Of a DNA stretch of 64,000 nt, positions 21,677 to 32,960 are shown piece by piece. The notes beneath the pieces are model-generated. The model saw only the letters and a program-made list of their open reading frames with translations. It did no database searches and was not told the DNA's origin. Positions within the stretch are counted from its first letter, which is position 1, and every line of letters starts with the position of its first letter. Made by a program: the position numbers and the translations under genes. Origin of the DNA: Hirsutella rhossiliensis (lineage: Eukaryota > Ascomycota > Sordariomycetes > Hypocreales > Ophiocordycipitaceae); NCBI RefSeq assembly GCF_020360975.1, contig NW_025408667.1, forward strand, positions 6,138,001 through 6,202,000, in the 5' to 3' direction.

Positions 21677-24643
21677 GGCAGCCGTGCAGCATCTTGCGCT
21701 ATTTGTGCCGTGGGAGTCCTTTCTGTGCGAAGAAACAGGTGAGATCAATAGCATCTGGGCGCGGGCTCGAGACGCTATGGCCCCGAGAATATCATGTCTC
21801 GTCGACAACGTGCAGCTGCTTCGACGATCAGCCGAAGACGCAAAGCGCGACGCCAAGCAATGGGCGGCCTCATCCGGCGATGGCGATTCCACGGTCGCCC
21901 ACGTCGAGGAGGGCGAGACAGGCGAGGCGGGCGCAGAATTTGCAGCGACGTATCGGTCCAACAACATCGGAGACGCAACGCGCCTGATCGACGTCGTCCG
22001 AGGCGCAGTGGGCACGAATCAGGTGACGGCCAAGTCGCCGGAGCTCATGGCAATGATGCGGCAGCTCTGTCGATTCCAGCAATCGGCGCTCTGCTCAACG
22101 GCCGAGCTCGAGGCCATCGCGATTCCCGAACAAGGGTTGAGGTGCATAAGCATGCCAGGGCGGGTATTTTCCGGGGCCGCACTACCGCCGCAGGATCAGG
22201 TCAAGGCTATCAAGTCGCAGCAGATAAGTGCGTCGAGGGAAAGGGAGAGAATGATCCAAGGCGTACAAACCACAGTCGCAGTCCGGGAAAGCGATCGCCG
22301 AGCTGCGTTGCGGAGGGTGATGACCGGCTTCGGGGAGGACGACGTCGAAATGACGACAGCCGACTCCGACGAGACGGCTAGCGACGCAGAAGCGGGAATG
22401 CGCGTCCAGCTTGGCCCATCGACCTCCTTCTTCGCGGCGGGCAAGGAGTTGTCAACACGGCTAACGCTGAACAAGAGGCAGTCGATCGCTTTCCTAATAA
22501 TATGCCGCCAGCTCGATTTGATGCGACAAACGAATAGGGGCGATGCCGGCCAGCTCTGCCAGTTCGTCGGCGGCGAGGGGGGCACCGGCAAGTCGCGGAT
22601 CATTGGGGCACTCGTCGAGCTGTTCAGTGGGAAGAGCCTTTCGAATCGTCTGCTGATCACGGCGACGTCAGGACTGCCGCGGCGCAGATCAACGGCATCA
22701 CGATCCACCCGCCTGCGGGTTCACTAAAGACCAAGGGGCGGGCGGCGCGAACACAGCCAAGGACCTTGACGGGGTGCGGCTGACAAAACGGGCGGAGCGG
22801 TTCATCCACGGCCAGTCTCGGATGGACTGGCAGGAGAAGGACGTGCTTGTCATCGACGAGGTGAGCATGCTCGGAGCGCGGACGCTGCACGCCATAAACG
22901 AGCGACTCTGTCGGCTTCGCGGATCGCAGAAAGATTTCGGGGATCCCCATCGTCCTCTTCTGCGGAGACTTTCAGCAGTTCCGGCCGGTCCAAGAGAGGT
23001 CGATCGTCCTGCCGAGCGCGGCCATCTCGTGGGACGTAGACAACTCGTTCAAGGCCGAGCAGCGGCACCAGCACGACAAAGCGCACGCGCTGTGGAAGAG
23101 ATTCACGACGGTCGTCATGTTGAACGAGCAAATGCGCGCCGCCGGTGATCCGGAATTGCAGGGGCTGCTGAGCGGATCCGGCAGGGTGTGCAGGACCGCA
23201 CGGATCTGGACCTCCTCAACTCAAGGTGCTACCGCGAGGGCAGGCGGATCCCTTGGGAGACTGGCATCACCGTGGTGACGCCGCTGAACAGGAATCGGTG
23301 GAACCTAAACATGGAGGCAAGCTTGGCGTTCCGGGTCCAGCAGCGGTCGACGATGCGCATCTTCATCTCCGAGCACAAGTGGAAGGAGGGCCTGCCGACC
23401 GAGGAAGAAGCGATCATGGTACTCAATCAAGGCGACGATAGCGCGATCCCCGTGCCGGCCGTCTTCATGTTCGTGGCCGGGATGCCGGTCGTCGTGAACC
23501 ACAACACCCATCAGGGGCTGAAGCTGGTGAACGGCGCCGGCTACTCGGCGGTGGAGGTCATTGTCGACAAGGCGTCCCCAGGGCATCGAATCTCGTCCGA
23601 CATGACGATCCACTTCGGGCCGCCGGCGGGGATATTACTGGAATCGGCGACGACAAAGGACCTCCACTTCGTCGGGATGCCGCCGGGCACGATCTTGTTA
23701 ACGCCGATGAGCGTCAGGATACACTGCCAACGAAAGCGGCCGTGGCAGCAGAACGACGTCAGCCGGAAGGGATTGCCGTGCGCAGCAGCCTTCGCCTGCA
23801 CGGACTACAAGGTGCAGGGCAGAACGCCAGAGCGCGTGGCCCTGGAGCTGCGGGGACACGGACGACGAAAGTCGATGGAAGGGCCGTGCCTCGCAATGCG
23901 ACCCGTACAGCTTATATGTGCAGCTATCGCGCTGTCGAACGCTAGACGGCATCACGCTCGTGTCCAAGGTGCGGAGAGACTTGGTGGGCAACCGAGTCCC
24001 CGAAGAGATGACCGCCGCGCAGGCCAGGCTGGAGGTGCTAAGCGAGAGGACTGTCGAGGAAGCTTTGCGTCGGTCGGATGGCGACGCTGAAGAGTCAAGG
24101 AGAGTTGTCAGGTGAGGTGACGAGGGGAGAAGACGGAGGAGCGCCGGCGGGCAAGAAGACAAGGGCACTGGGCAGCAGCGATCAACGAGGGGCGACTTTT
24201 AGACTTGAAGGAAGAACCCGCTAGAAAGGCATGAACGAAAAGGGCAAAGACAAAAGACGCAAGTTTTAGACACAATAAGAAAACCGGCGGACGAAAGGAA
24301 AAAGGTTGGCATTGGCATTGGCATTGGCAAGGGGGTAAACAGGAGTATAAACGGGGGGGAAACAGGGCAAGGCATGAGAGGGGCAAGAAAAGGCGGCAGC
24401 GACCAATGATGAGGGAGGGACGGAAGGGTCGGCGACCAATCACACGGGATCTTTTATTCCGAAAGAGGAAATAAATCAGCCAATCAGAGGCGGAGGATGT
24501 GGGGGTGAAGCAGTCTGGGGCCTTTTTTCCCCGCGCGCTAATGAAGTCCTTTCGAAGGCACGTTGGAGAGGGAGTCATCTATTTGAAGGTTTTTGTGGTG
24601 GTTGCGGCACAGGAGAGGCAACCCAACGGGGGTTGCGCAAAGA

Positions 24644-24660
24644 GCCTTGAGGAACGAAAG
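24644..24660 (+). repeat. Left 17-bp inverted repeat of unit 3
   Basis: GCCTTGAGGAACGAAAG, a perfect reverse complement of 35743-35759. Close relatives lie at about 3690 and 13833 at the starts of units 1 and 2. Confidence 0.75.
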
Positions 24661-24997
24661 ACTACAGGGAAAAAAACTTAAGGAAGAAAAAAGGGGCAGA
24701 CGTGAGGATTGAGGATGGAGTAAGAACAGGGGGGACTTAAGGACGGAGTGAAAAAGAGTGATAGAACCAGGGTAGGGTTAAGGAGTAGGTTAACTTAAAG
24801 TATAAGATTTAACTGTCTTACTCGTTTAGGAAACTGTAGCAGTTTATGGTTTCGCATCGTTATTCCGTTTCGGTAGCTTTCTTAGATAGGGGACGGTTTC
24901 GGAGTGGACGGGCCGGCGAGTCCAAGCCATGCGCGACAATGGAATGGAGGGAAGAGTCCCCAAGACATGACCCCGTTTAGGCTATCCGGCTTAGATG

Positions 24998-26285
24998 TCA
25001 AGGAGGCAGCCGAAACAGAGAACGACTGGGTGGCAGATGAGCCAGGGTTAGGGAAGACGAAGGCACCGGGGCCTTATGCAGCAGCCGCGGTCGTTTCGTC
25101 GGCGTATCGGCAGGCTCGGGGCAACATCGCTTCCCGGGCGGCCCAAGGGGGCCGGTCGAGGGCGAAGCCGAAGCCAAAGGTGGAGGGCTGAGCGGGAGGG
25201 TGCCAGGGGTGGCCAAAGACAAAGAGGCAGCGCGCATGTCCTGAAAGGCCGCGGAAGGGGAGGACGCCTGCTGCCTCTGTGGTGTAGAGAGAAGTGGTGT
25301 CATTGGGGTGACGGCGGCGGCCTTGTCGAGAAATGTCCAAGAATCCGGGACGACAATAAAGACGTTGTCCCGGTCGGAGCCTGGGGATAGAGCATAACGT
25401 CATGACGGAGCAGGCCGGCGACCTTGGCTGTGCAAGTAAAGGGACGTTGGGTTGGAATTGAGAGTCCGCCTCTCGGCCATCTTCTTACACAAGATGGCCC
25501 AGGGTTAGCGCGAATAGGAAGATGACGAAGACCTGGAAGGGTGGAAGCCCTTGAAGGGGAGTTTATTGGGCATCCCAGGAGCGACGTAGGTAGAAAGGCG
25601 GACAAAGCCGCAACAGTTAAGCTGGGCGGCGTCTAGACCCGGCAGGAGGTCCCGCCGGAGCAAGGAGTGGCCGGTGCCGACGATAAGGCCGGTAAAGGAA
25701 ACAATAGGCGGGACGCAGGGGAAGTCGTCCATAGGGGCCAAGAGCCTAGGAAGAACGCTTCAGGCCCACCTTAGCTATGTATCTTTCGTTGGCACTTGCG
25801 AGGAACAGGGCACGGCTTACGGCTGGTAGCCTTGGTCGCGGACGACAAGGGCGGGCATCGTATAGAGAAGGGTGCCGCCCGTGTCGGACTCCAGGCCGTC
25901 GCGCTGCTCAATCTCCACGCAAGGGCGTAGGGTGGACGCGGCCATTCATGAAAAACCACTCTTCCGTCCATTTTGAGGCATCAATAGGCTGGCCGTAAAT
26001 CGAGAGATTGAGACTAAAGAAGACGGATGTCGGGAATCGTCGGCCTCCGATCGGAGGGGCGCATATCCCATCGCGAGCAGCCAGGCGGGCGGAGGCAGCA
26101 AGACGCGGGCCATGGCCTCGGCGTTAAGACCCTTGATGCGGTGCTCGTCCTGGTGGGCAAATCTAACGGGGCAATCCGGCTGGACGAAAACACCATGGAC
26201 ATCTCGCCGCCAGCGCCCTCTGGCTATCGAGCGGCTTTCGAAGGTGTGGTGCGGGCACATCGATGGGAGGTAGAGAGGAAGACAT
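24998..26285 (-). pseudogene. Helitron companion gene, unit 3 (unknown function)
   Basis: Diverged member of the companion family. ATG 26285 opens MSSSLPPIDVPAP, aligned with MSASQLDVDTS of unit 2. Conserved blocks: KPLDSQ; VFVQPDCPVRFAHQDEHRIK then GLNAEAMARVLLP (about 26190-26100); LESDTGG and VVRDQGYQP (about 25890-25820); PIVSFTGLIVGTG (about 25715); CCGFVRLSTYVAPGMP; TCTAKVAGLL (about 25440); VFIVVPDSWTFLDKA in a shifted frame (about 25365-25320). The C-terminal Pro-rich tail has the same TPTKRPRL motif (near 25100). The conserved residues are kept despite clear DNA divergence from units 1 and 2. That argues the ancestor was under protein-level selection. This copy is frame-broken. Function unknown. 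Confidence 0.55.
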
Positions 26286-27479
26286 GGTGCAGCAACGCAG
26301 GTCGATAGGCCAGTCGCGCGCACGAAAATGACCAGTGCTCAGTGTCAAGAAAGAAAGGAGTAGGGAAGAAGTCGAGCGTGAAAGCACTTGGGATAGATCA
26401 ATGGTGACATAGATTCGCCGGGAAGGGCGAGGAGCCTTGCCGCTGTAAGTAAACGGACGTTGAAGAGATGCGTAGTGGTGTCGTGTAGCTGGGTTCCGAT
26501 CAGGCACCAAGGGCGGCGCGGACTAAAGTGTCCGGCAGGGCTGGCGGCATAGGAGGCCGAAAGCTAGGGCTGTCGGCAGATAAGCCTGCCGATAGGTCCA
26601 GAGGAAGCCCAGCAGGCCTGGGAGAGCAGAGGCCTGATGCAAAAGGAGGACATCAATAAGGAAGGACATAAACAGGGGGCGTTTTAGAAGGCTGAAGATA
26701 AGGGGGCCGGGGATGAAGCAGGCAAGATCAGCACAGGGAACCTTGTCATACCTTTCCACGCCCTGTTGTACACCAATTAGTTTGCCCTCCTCGCGGGGGG
26801 TAGAGACCGACCTAATATATAACACGTACAAAGCGCACGGGGAGGTGTTGCAGGAAGGTCGTGGTTACACTTGATAGGGAAGGTCGGGAAAGAGGGGACC
26901 GGAAGCAACCGTTATAGGTGAGGGCGAGCTGAAGGAGGGCCATTCCTACTTTCGGTGCAGCAGGAATACTAAGAGATACCGAGGAAAAAGAAAGATTAGC
27001 ACAATGTTCCTTTGGCCGCCTATTTGCAACGGCCAAATAGAAAGATGCGGAGGAGAACCGAGGAGGGAGGAGAAGACCTCGCCAGGCAGATTTTTATGGT
27101 GTCAGCTCCTGCGCATGGGCTAGTCGAGGCCGTCCGCCGGGAAAGACGCGTGGCGGCGGAGTTAGGAACCGCGGGGGAGAAGGGAGGGGGTCTGTCCCGG
27201 ACAAGCACTGCCGCGTTGTCCCCGAGTTATAAAGACTATAAGGTTGCTGGAGACAGACCGCTGGTAGGAAGAATGGCGATACGGCGGAACGCCATCGCCG
27301 GGAAGCAAGGCAATCCCAGCGTATATCGCGAGCGAAAGCTTCCCTATCCATCGTACGGTTGCAGAGCCTAGCCGTCAAGAAAGCACCAGCATGGGGGAGA
27401 ATCCTAGCCGCGAGGCTAGGTTGGTGGCAAGAGGTGCGAAATAGCGACGGTGGCAGCGGCCGCTGCTGCGACGAGGAGC

Positions 27480-29600
27480 ATTACGGCGGGGAGACTGAGT
27501 GCAACGGACGAAGGGCCGAAGCGGGCCTCGGACCATGAAAGCCAAGCTAATACGGTACCTAGGTTCCGGCCTATCGAAGCCAAGCAGGCAACGCTGGCTG
27601 AGGAGGCCTCACGAAGAGAACAAGCAGAGGCACTCAAAAGAGCGTTGCCCAAGGGAAGTCGGCGAGGCGGTTGGCCGCGGGAAAGACGACGCACGTCAAT
27701 GGCGCCTCCTCGAAGGGAGGGCGGGCGCGACGCTCAGAAGCGATAAACGCGCGTGATAGGTGTCCAAGCATAGAAGCAGACGCTGCCACAATAGGGTCGG
27801 TAGTTGCTGAGCCGGCTAGGCGGGGTCTTACGCCGTCCGTTGGCGCTGTGTTGGAGGGAGCGGCCGACAACCTCGTACCGCAGCGGCACACGTTGGCGAA
27901 GGAGATGAGGGCTAGGAGTGGCGAGAGGCGCACCAGGCATAGTTGCTCTGCAAGCACCACCCGCCCCAGGGTCTTGGTTGGGCGAAACGAATGCCTAAGC
28001 GGCAGGGGATCTTCCGTCGCGGCCGGAGGTGGCCACGAGATCGTTCGGCCTGGGCAACTCATCGGTGGCGTACGGATGACTCTGAAGGGTCTTGTTAGGC
28101 GGACAACTGGTGCCGGGGAACAGAGGAGGGGGAGACCGACAAGCAGGATGGGATTTCGGCTGGGAGAGGCGAGCCTGCAGTCGCCCCGGCCCATCCAGCC
28201 CAAAGGGATCAGGACGTGGCCGGGCACAATCGTCCTTCTGGCGAGGCCGGGTCGTGCATCGGGGCAGCGGCCGCTGCTACGAGGAGGAATACTGCGAAGG
28301 CGAGACCGAGCGCGACGGACGAAGGACCGAAGCGGGCGTTGGGCCGCGAAAGTCAAGCGGGCCCGGCACCTGGGTTGCGGCCTATCGAGGCGAAGCAAGC
28401 GCCGATGTCCGGGGAGGTCTCAGGAGGAGAGCAAGCGGAAGCACCCGAAAGAGCGTCGCCTCAGGGAAGTCGGCGAGGCAGTCGGTCGCGAAAAAATACG
28501 GCGCGCGTTGATGGTGCCTCTGGGGCAGCGCGACGTTTAACAAGATCTCGGCCAGAGGACGTAAGCCAGCGCTTGCCGCAACAACCCATCCAGCCGAAAG
28601 GGTCAGGGCGCGGCCGGACACATAGCTCCACCGGACGAGGGCGGGTCTAACGTCCGGGTCGTGGAGGGCGTCCAGAGGGGCACGACTAGAAAGCGAAGGG
28701 GTGGTGCGCAGACGAGGCCCAGGGGCCCCGACGGACACCAAGCCGCCCAGGAGCACAGGATCGGCCGGCAACCAGTGTCGGGGTTTCGTCTCGAGTTGTC
28801 AGGAGCGCCTTAGGGTCGGCCGGCAATCAGGGTCGGGACCTCGCCCAGAGTAGTCGTCAGGGAGTACGTCGTTCAGCCGATCCAACCGAAAGAGATGGAA
28901 GAGGGAGCCGGAGATACACACTCATCCGGACGGTTGCCACCACGGCCATCAGGGGAGGCAGCGGCGGGAGAACAAGACCGGCCGAGGCGAGACGAGGCTG
29001 CGGCAAGATCTTCGCGGCCAGCGGAACAGAGAAAGAGGAACCGGCAACCCGACCGAGACGAGCCACTGACGAAACGTACTCGAGGCGGCCAATCTAGGAG
29101 GTGGGGATGGAGCAGGAGATGTGCAGTCATCCGGACGGCTGCCACCACGGCCACCACGCCAGGCAGGACGGAATCGGCCGGCAACCAGGGTCGGGATCTC
29201 GTCTCGAGTTGTCGGGGAGTCCCTCGTTCGGCCAATCCAACCTAGAGAAATAGAAGATGGGACAGGAGATTTGCAGCGATGCGGACGCCAGGCGGGACCG
29301 GGTCGGCCGGCAACCAGTGTCGGGACTTGGCCCGGAGTCGTCAGGGCATCCCCCCTCCAGCCAATCGAAGCTAGAGAGATGGAGGATGGAGCCGGATATT
29401 TGCAGTCATCCGGACAGTTGACACCACGGCCATCACGTCAGGCGGCGGCGGGAGAACAAGATCGGCCGAGGCGAGACGAGGCAGCGGCAATATCTGCGCA
29501 GCCCGTGGAACAGAGAAAGAGGAACCGCCTGCCCGACCGAGACCAGCCCCAGGCGAAACGTAGTCGAGGCGGCCATCGGAGGCAGAGGAGCCGTGAGTCA
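27480..29600 (+). repeat. Internal repeats in Helitron N-terminal coding region, unit 3
   Basis: At least seven R/Q-P-I-(Q/E)-(P/A)-(K/R) motifs, near 27567, 28193, 28380, 28587, 28880, 29235 and 29355. Larger duplications: 27500-27690 repeats at 28300-28510 (ATDEGPKRA, then PIEAKQA), and 28870-29100 repeats at 29355-29590 (EQRKRNR, then DRD). A short unit GTCGGCCGGCAACCAG or close variants recurs near 28759, 28812, 29167 and 29300. The region is Arg/Pro-rich, low complexity and probably disordered. Confidence 0.75.
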
Positions 29601-31765
29601 CAGGCGGAGGATTTGGCCGGCGTCTTACGTCACCTTGGGAGGAATTCGCCGCGAAGGAGAGGCTGTCCAACGAGCAAACGTGGTGCACACCAGTGCCGCA
29701 CGAGAGGAAGGTATCAACGGTGCGGAGCTTCTACCGGGCGTTCCACGACGTGGACACGCTGCCGATACGGACGTGCATGCTGTGCTACCGGAAGCGCACG
29801 AGAAAAGAGCTGAGGGAGGTGGCATGGGACCAGTGGTTGTCAAGTCCTATCCCTAAGGCTGGGTGGTCGCCATTTGCGTGCCGGAGTTGCTTCCGCGAGG
29901 GCGAGCCTGTCCCGGTTTGCGCAGAGTGTTCTCGACGCTTGGCGTGCGGTGTGCTGTCGCCAGCGGCGCAGCTTCATAGACGTCTCGGTTGTGAGCACAC
30001 GTTCCCGGATGAGCTCAAGGGCCTGACGCCGGTGGAGGAGAAGCTGATCGCGCTGAACTCGTGCTACGGATTCGTAACCAGGTACAACGTCTCAGGCGGC
30101 CAGAAGCAGACGCTAAGGTATCCCAAGCACGTCAAGGGCCACATCACGGTGTTCCCAAACAACGTACAAGAGCTGGCGACGGACGTGCTGCCGCACCCTC
30201 TCTTCCAGGTAATGGACGAGATCCACGTCTCGTGGCAGGGGGCGCTAAGGCCGACACCGAGCGATCTGTCGAGTCTCCTATCGGTGAGGCGGCGAGTCGT
30301 CGAGAGAGCCCTTGTCTGGTTGAAGAGGAACAACCCCCACTACGCCGCGATCGAGATCGACGCGGCAGAGATGGAGCTGGGGAGACCCGGCCCACGGGGT
30401 GCCGCCGTTGGTGTACGAGCGCCTGGAGCGGAACGAGCCGTCGGCGTGGGAGAAGACGCGGACGGCGCACGTCGCCGCCCACGGAGCGGGCCATGGACGA
30501 CGAGGGGCGGTGGAGATCGAAGAAGTCCTCGCCATGCTCAACCAAGGGGAAAGCACGACGAGTCGCGAGGCCGGCGAGCCAGAGGCAAGCGAGGTGGACG
30601 AGGTGCGTGGTCAGAGCTGCGGCGAGGCCGATGATAATGCGAAGACGGTCAACGAGGTGACCTCGTCAGGGATGTTTGCGTTGGACGGACCGCCCGACGT
30701 GGCCGACGTCGACAAGCTGCGGTTCGCATGCGATTCCGTTCGCCAAGGCGCAGCCGACGACGGTACGGGCCCGAGGACGTGGGTCGAATCCTCGGCAAGG
30801 GGCAGCCGGGGCACGTCGATGGTCCTGAACCAAAAGCTTTTCTTCGCAAAGACCTTTCCCACGCTATTACCATTCGGTGTCGGAGGGCCGCGGCCGGTCG
30901 AGGAAGCAAGCTCGCAGTTGGGCAGAGGCTCGGTCAACACGCGCGCGGCGGCGGAGGCGGGGCGCAGGACCTCCTGTCATCCCGGAACATGAGCCTTCGT
31001 ACGTGGGCCGACACGGTGTTGCGACGCCACGGCGGCCGGTTCGCGACGCACCACATCTTCGCATTCCTCGTCTTCAACATGGGCGTGCGGTCGAGGAACC
31101 GCCGCGTCAGCATGCTGAGCGTGACGAGGAAGAACTTCCGCAAGGTGGAGCGCATCGTACGGTCGCTGACCGCAGACGGGTTAGCGGCAGCTAGAGCCGA
31201 GCTGGAGAGCACAGGCAAGACGACCGACGACGGCGTGAAAGAGCTTCTCAGGAGCCTCTCGCTCTATGGCTATCGTCAGCCCATGTCGAGAGAGCTCCGT
31301 CTCAGTATGCGGCACAAGATCCTGGCGCTCATCGTCCGCTACGGCGTGCCTGCGATCTGGTTCACGATCAACCCAAACGACATCACGAACCCGGTGAAGC
31401 TCCGACTGGCAGCGTACCGCACGCGCGACCCTGAGGCGGCCGAGGAGTTCCTGCGGAGCCTCGATATGTCGTTCAAACGGGTGAGGCTGTCCGTCTCCGA
31501 CCCGATGAGCTCAGCCATGTTCTTCCACCGGGAGATGACGCTGTTCTTCGAGCATTACGTAAATGCAGGGGAGTCGGTGTTCGGGCGCATCGGCCACTAC
31601 TACGGTGCCGTGGAGACCAACGAACGAGGATCCCTTCACGTCCACGGGCTGCTCTGGTTACACGGAAACGCGCACCTGAGCTCCATGCTTTCCGACGCCC
31701 ACGGGGAGGAGCAGGCGGCGTACCGTGAGCGAATCATCCGCTATGTCGATAGCGTCTTCTGTGAG

Positions 31766-31828
31766 GTAGGTAACAGCAAGGGCGTTGCTGTCATGGGCCG
31801 AGAAGACGCAGGCTGACGCGGAAGGCAG
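31766..31828 (+). other. Intron 1 of unit 3 Rep/helicase
   Basis: GTAGGT donor, GGCTGAC branch-like site and a GGCAG acceptor; exons read SVFCE then DLDQEGFCAVQ. 63 bp. Confidence 0.8.
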
Positions 31829-32890
31829 GACTTGGACCAGGAAGGCTTCTGCGCCGTGCAGGCGGAGCGTTCGGTGACGTCTGACGTCTCATCCCTGCTG
31901 GACAGTGCCGAGCAGTTCTCGGCCGGATTCGAAGAGGAAGCCAACTTCTGCGCCGGCGCGACGCAGATCCACACCCACAGCCCGACATGCGTCAAGTACT
32001 CCTGGGCAACAAGGGGCGAAGGGCGACCTCTGTCGCTTCAAGGCGCCATGGAAGCTGGTCGAGGAGACGACGCTCACAGGACGGCGTGCTGCGGATCCGC
32101 AGGACGCATCCCATGGTGAATCGGTGGAACAAGGCCATCGCCGTGGGGCTCCGCCACAACCACGACATCTCCTTCATAGCGACGCAGCGGAAGACCATGG
32201 CTCTCGTCTATTACGTGACGAATTACGCGACCAAGGTAGAGGACCCGACGTGGAAGCGCGTCGCCGCGGCCGCGGAACTGCTGCCCGTCGTCGCAGCAGG
32301 TGGCCAGCCGGGTGCCAGGGAGGATGCCGGAAATGGCGTCGTCGGCGGCGACGACGGAACCAAGAATAATAAGACGCGGCAGTTTCTGATGAGAGTGGCG
32401 AACAGGATATTCACGGAGCGCGCCCTGTCGCAAGTCGAGGTCGTCGCCCATCTCCTGGGATACCCGAGCGAGTTCACGAGCAGCAGCGCCTGGGCGTACC
32501 TGAACGTGTCGGTGCTCTACTGGCACGTCTCCAGGCGCTGGCGACACCTTCGGCAGGAGAGCGGCACCGCGGTCGCAGACGTGTCCGTGGACGAGTCGGT
32601 CGCCGTGGAGGAAGCAGGCGAGAGGATCAGCTTCGCCGAGGCGTACCATCATCGCGGACACGTCCTACGAGGCTTGTGCCTATATGACTATGTTTCGCTC
32701 GTCAGGCTCCAACGCGTCGGCAAGGACGGGTGCTCCGGTGCCTGGGGAGAGGTGCCTTCGAGAGCGGCTGGGTGGCCGGCAAAGACTGGGTGCAGGTATT
32801 GAGGCGGCCAGGAAAGCACGCCGTCGTCTGCCTTGACGGCCACCTTAGCAAGGATTTCGAGCAAGACGACGAGGAACAATGCCACCGCCG

Positions 32891-32960
32891 GTAAGTAGGT
32901 GCGGTGGATGGCCGGTCGAAAAGCGGTCCCAACGCGCGGTGACTAACCGTGCCGCTACAG
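32891..32960 (+). other. Intron 2 of unit 3 Rep/helicase
   Basis: Textbook fungal intron: GTAAGT donor, GACTAAC branch site, CTACAG acceptor, 70 bp; exons join as CHRR then AAVQHLALF. Confidence 0.85.

Larger units (their letters stand above)
17037..24115 (+). pseudogene. Helitron Rep/PIF1-like helicase, unit 2 (frame-broken)
   Basis: Close copy of the unit 1 gene. ATG 17037 (MADSPAVK). The N-terminal R-P-I-Q-P repeats are at about 17280 (FRPIQPRK) and 17636 (RSIQPREP). The Cys-rich segment spans 18440-18680. The pre-Rep domain is in one frame at 18660-19380. The Rep core contains AIWFTINPND (about 20065) and the HUH motif GALHVHGLLWL (about 20350). After intron 1 comes MYYVTNYATKVEDP (about 20940). 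The helicase runs from about 22440: Walker A GGEGGTGKSR, Walker B VLVIDEVSML (about 22845), ACTDYKVQG (about 23800); end EESRRVVR, stop 24113-24115. Breaks include an in-frame TAG near 20010, a 2-base loss near 20994, and losses near 22675 and 22940. It shares two frame-breaking deletions with unit 1. Confidence 0.9.
13804..24615 (+). mobile_element. Tandem Helitron unit 2
   Basis: Second unit of the array, closely similar to unit 1 along its length, including non-coding parts and the duplicated companion fragment. It contains the companion gene (14257-15742), the fragment (about 16390-16550) and the Rep/helicase (17037-24115). The 3' flank has CAGCCAATCAGAGGCGG near 24478, a (TGGCAT)n microsatellite near 24306-24329, and a shortened terminal motif CCTTTCGAAGGCACG at about 24548. 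Confidence 0.75.
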
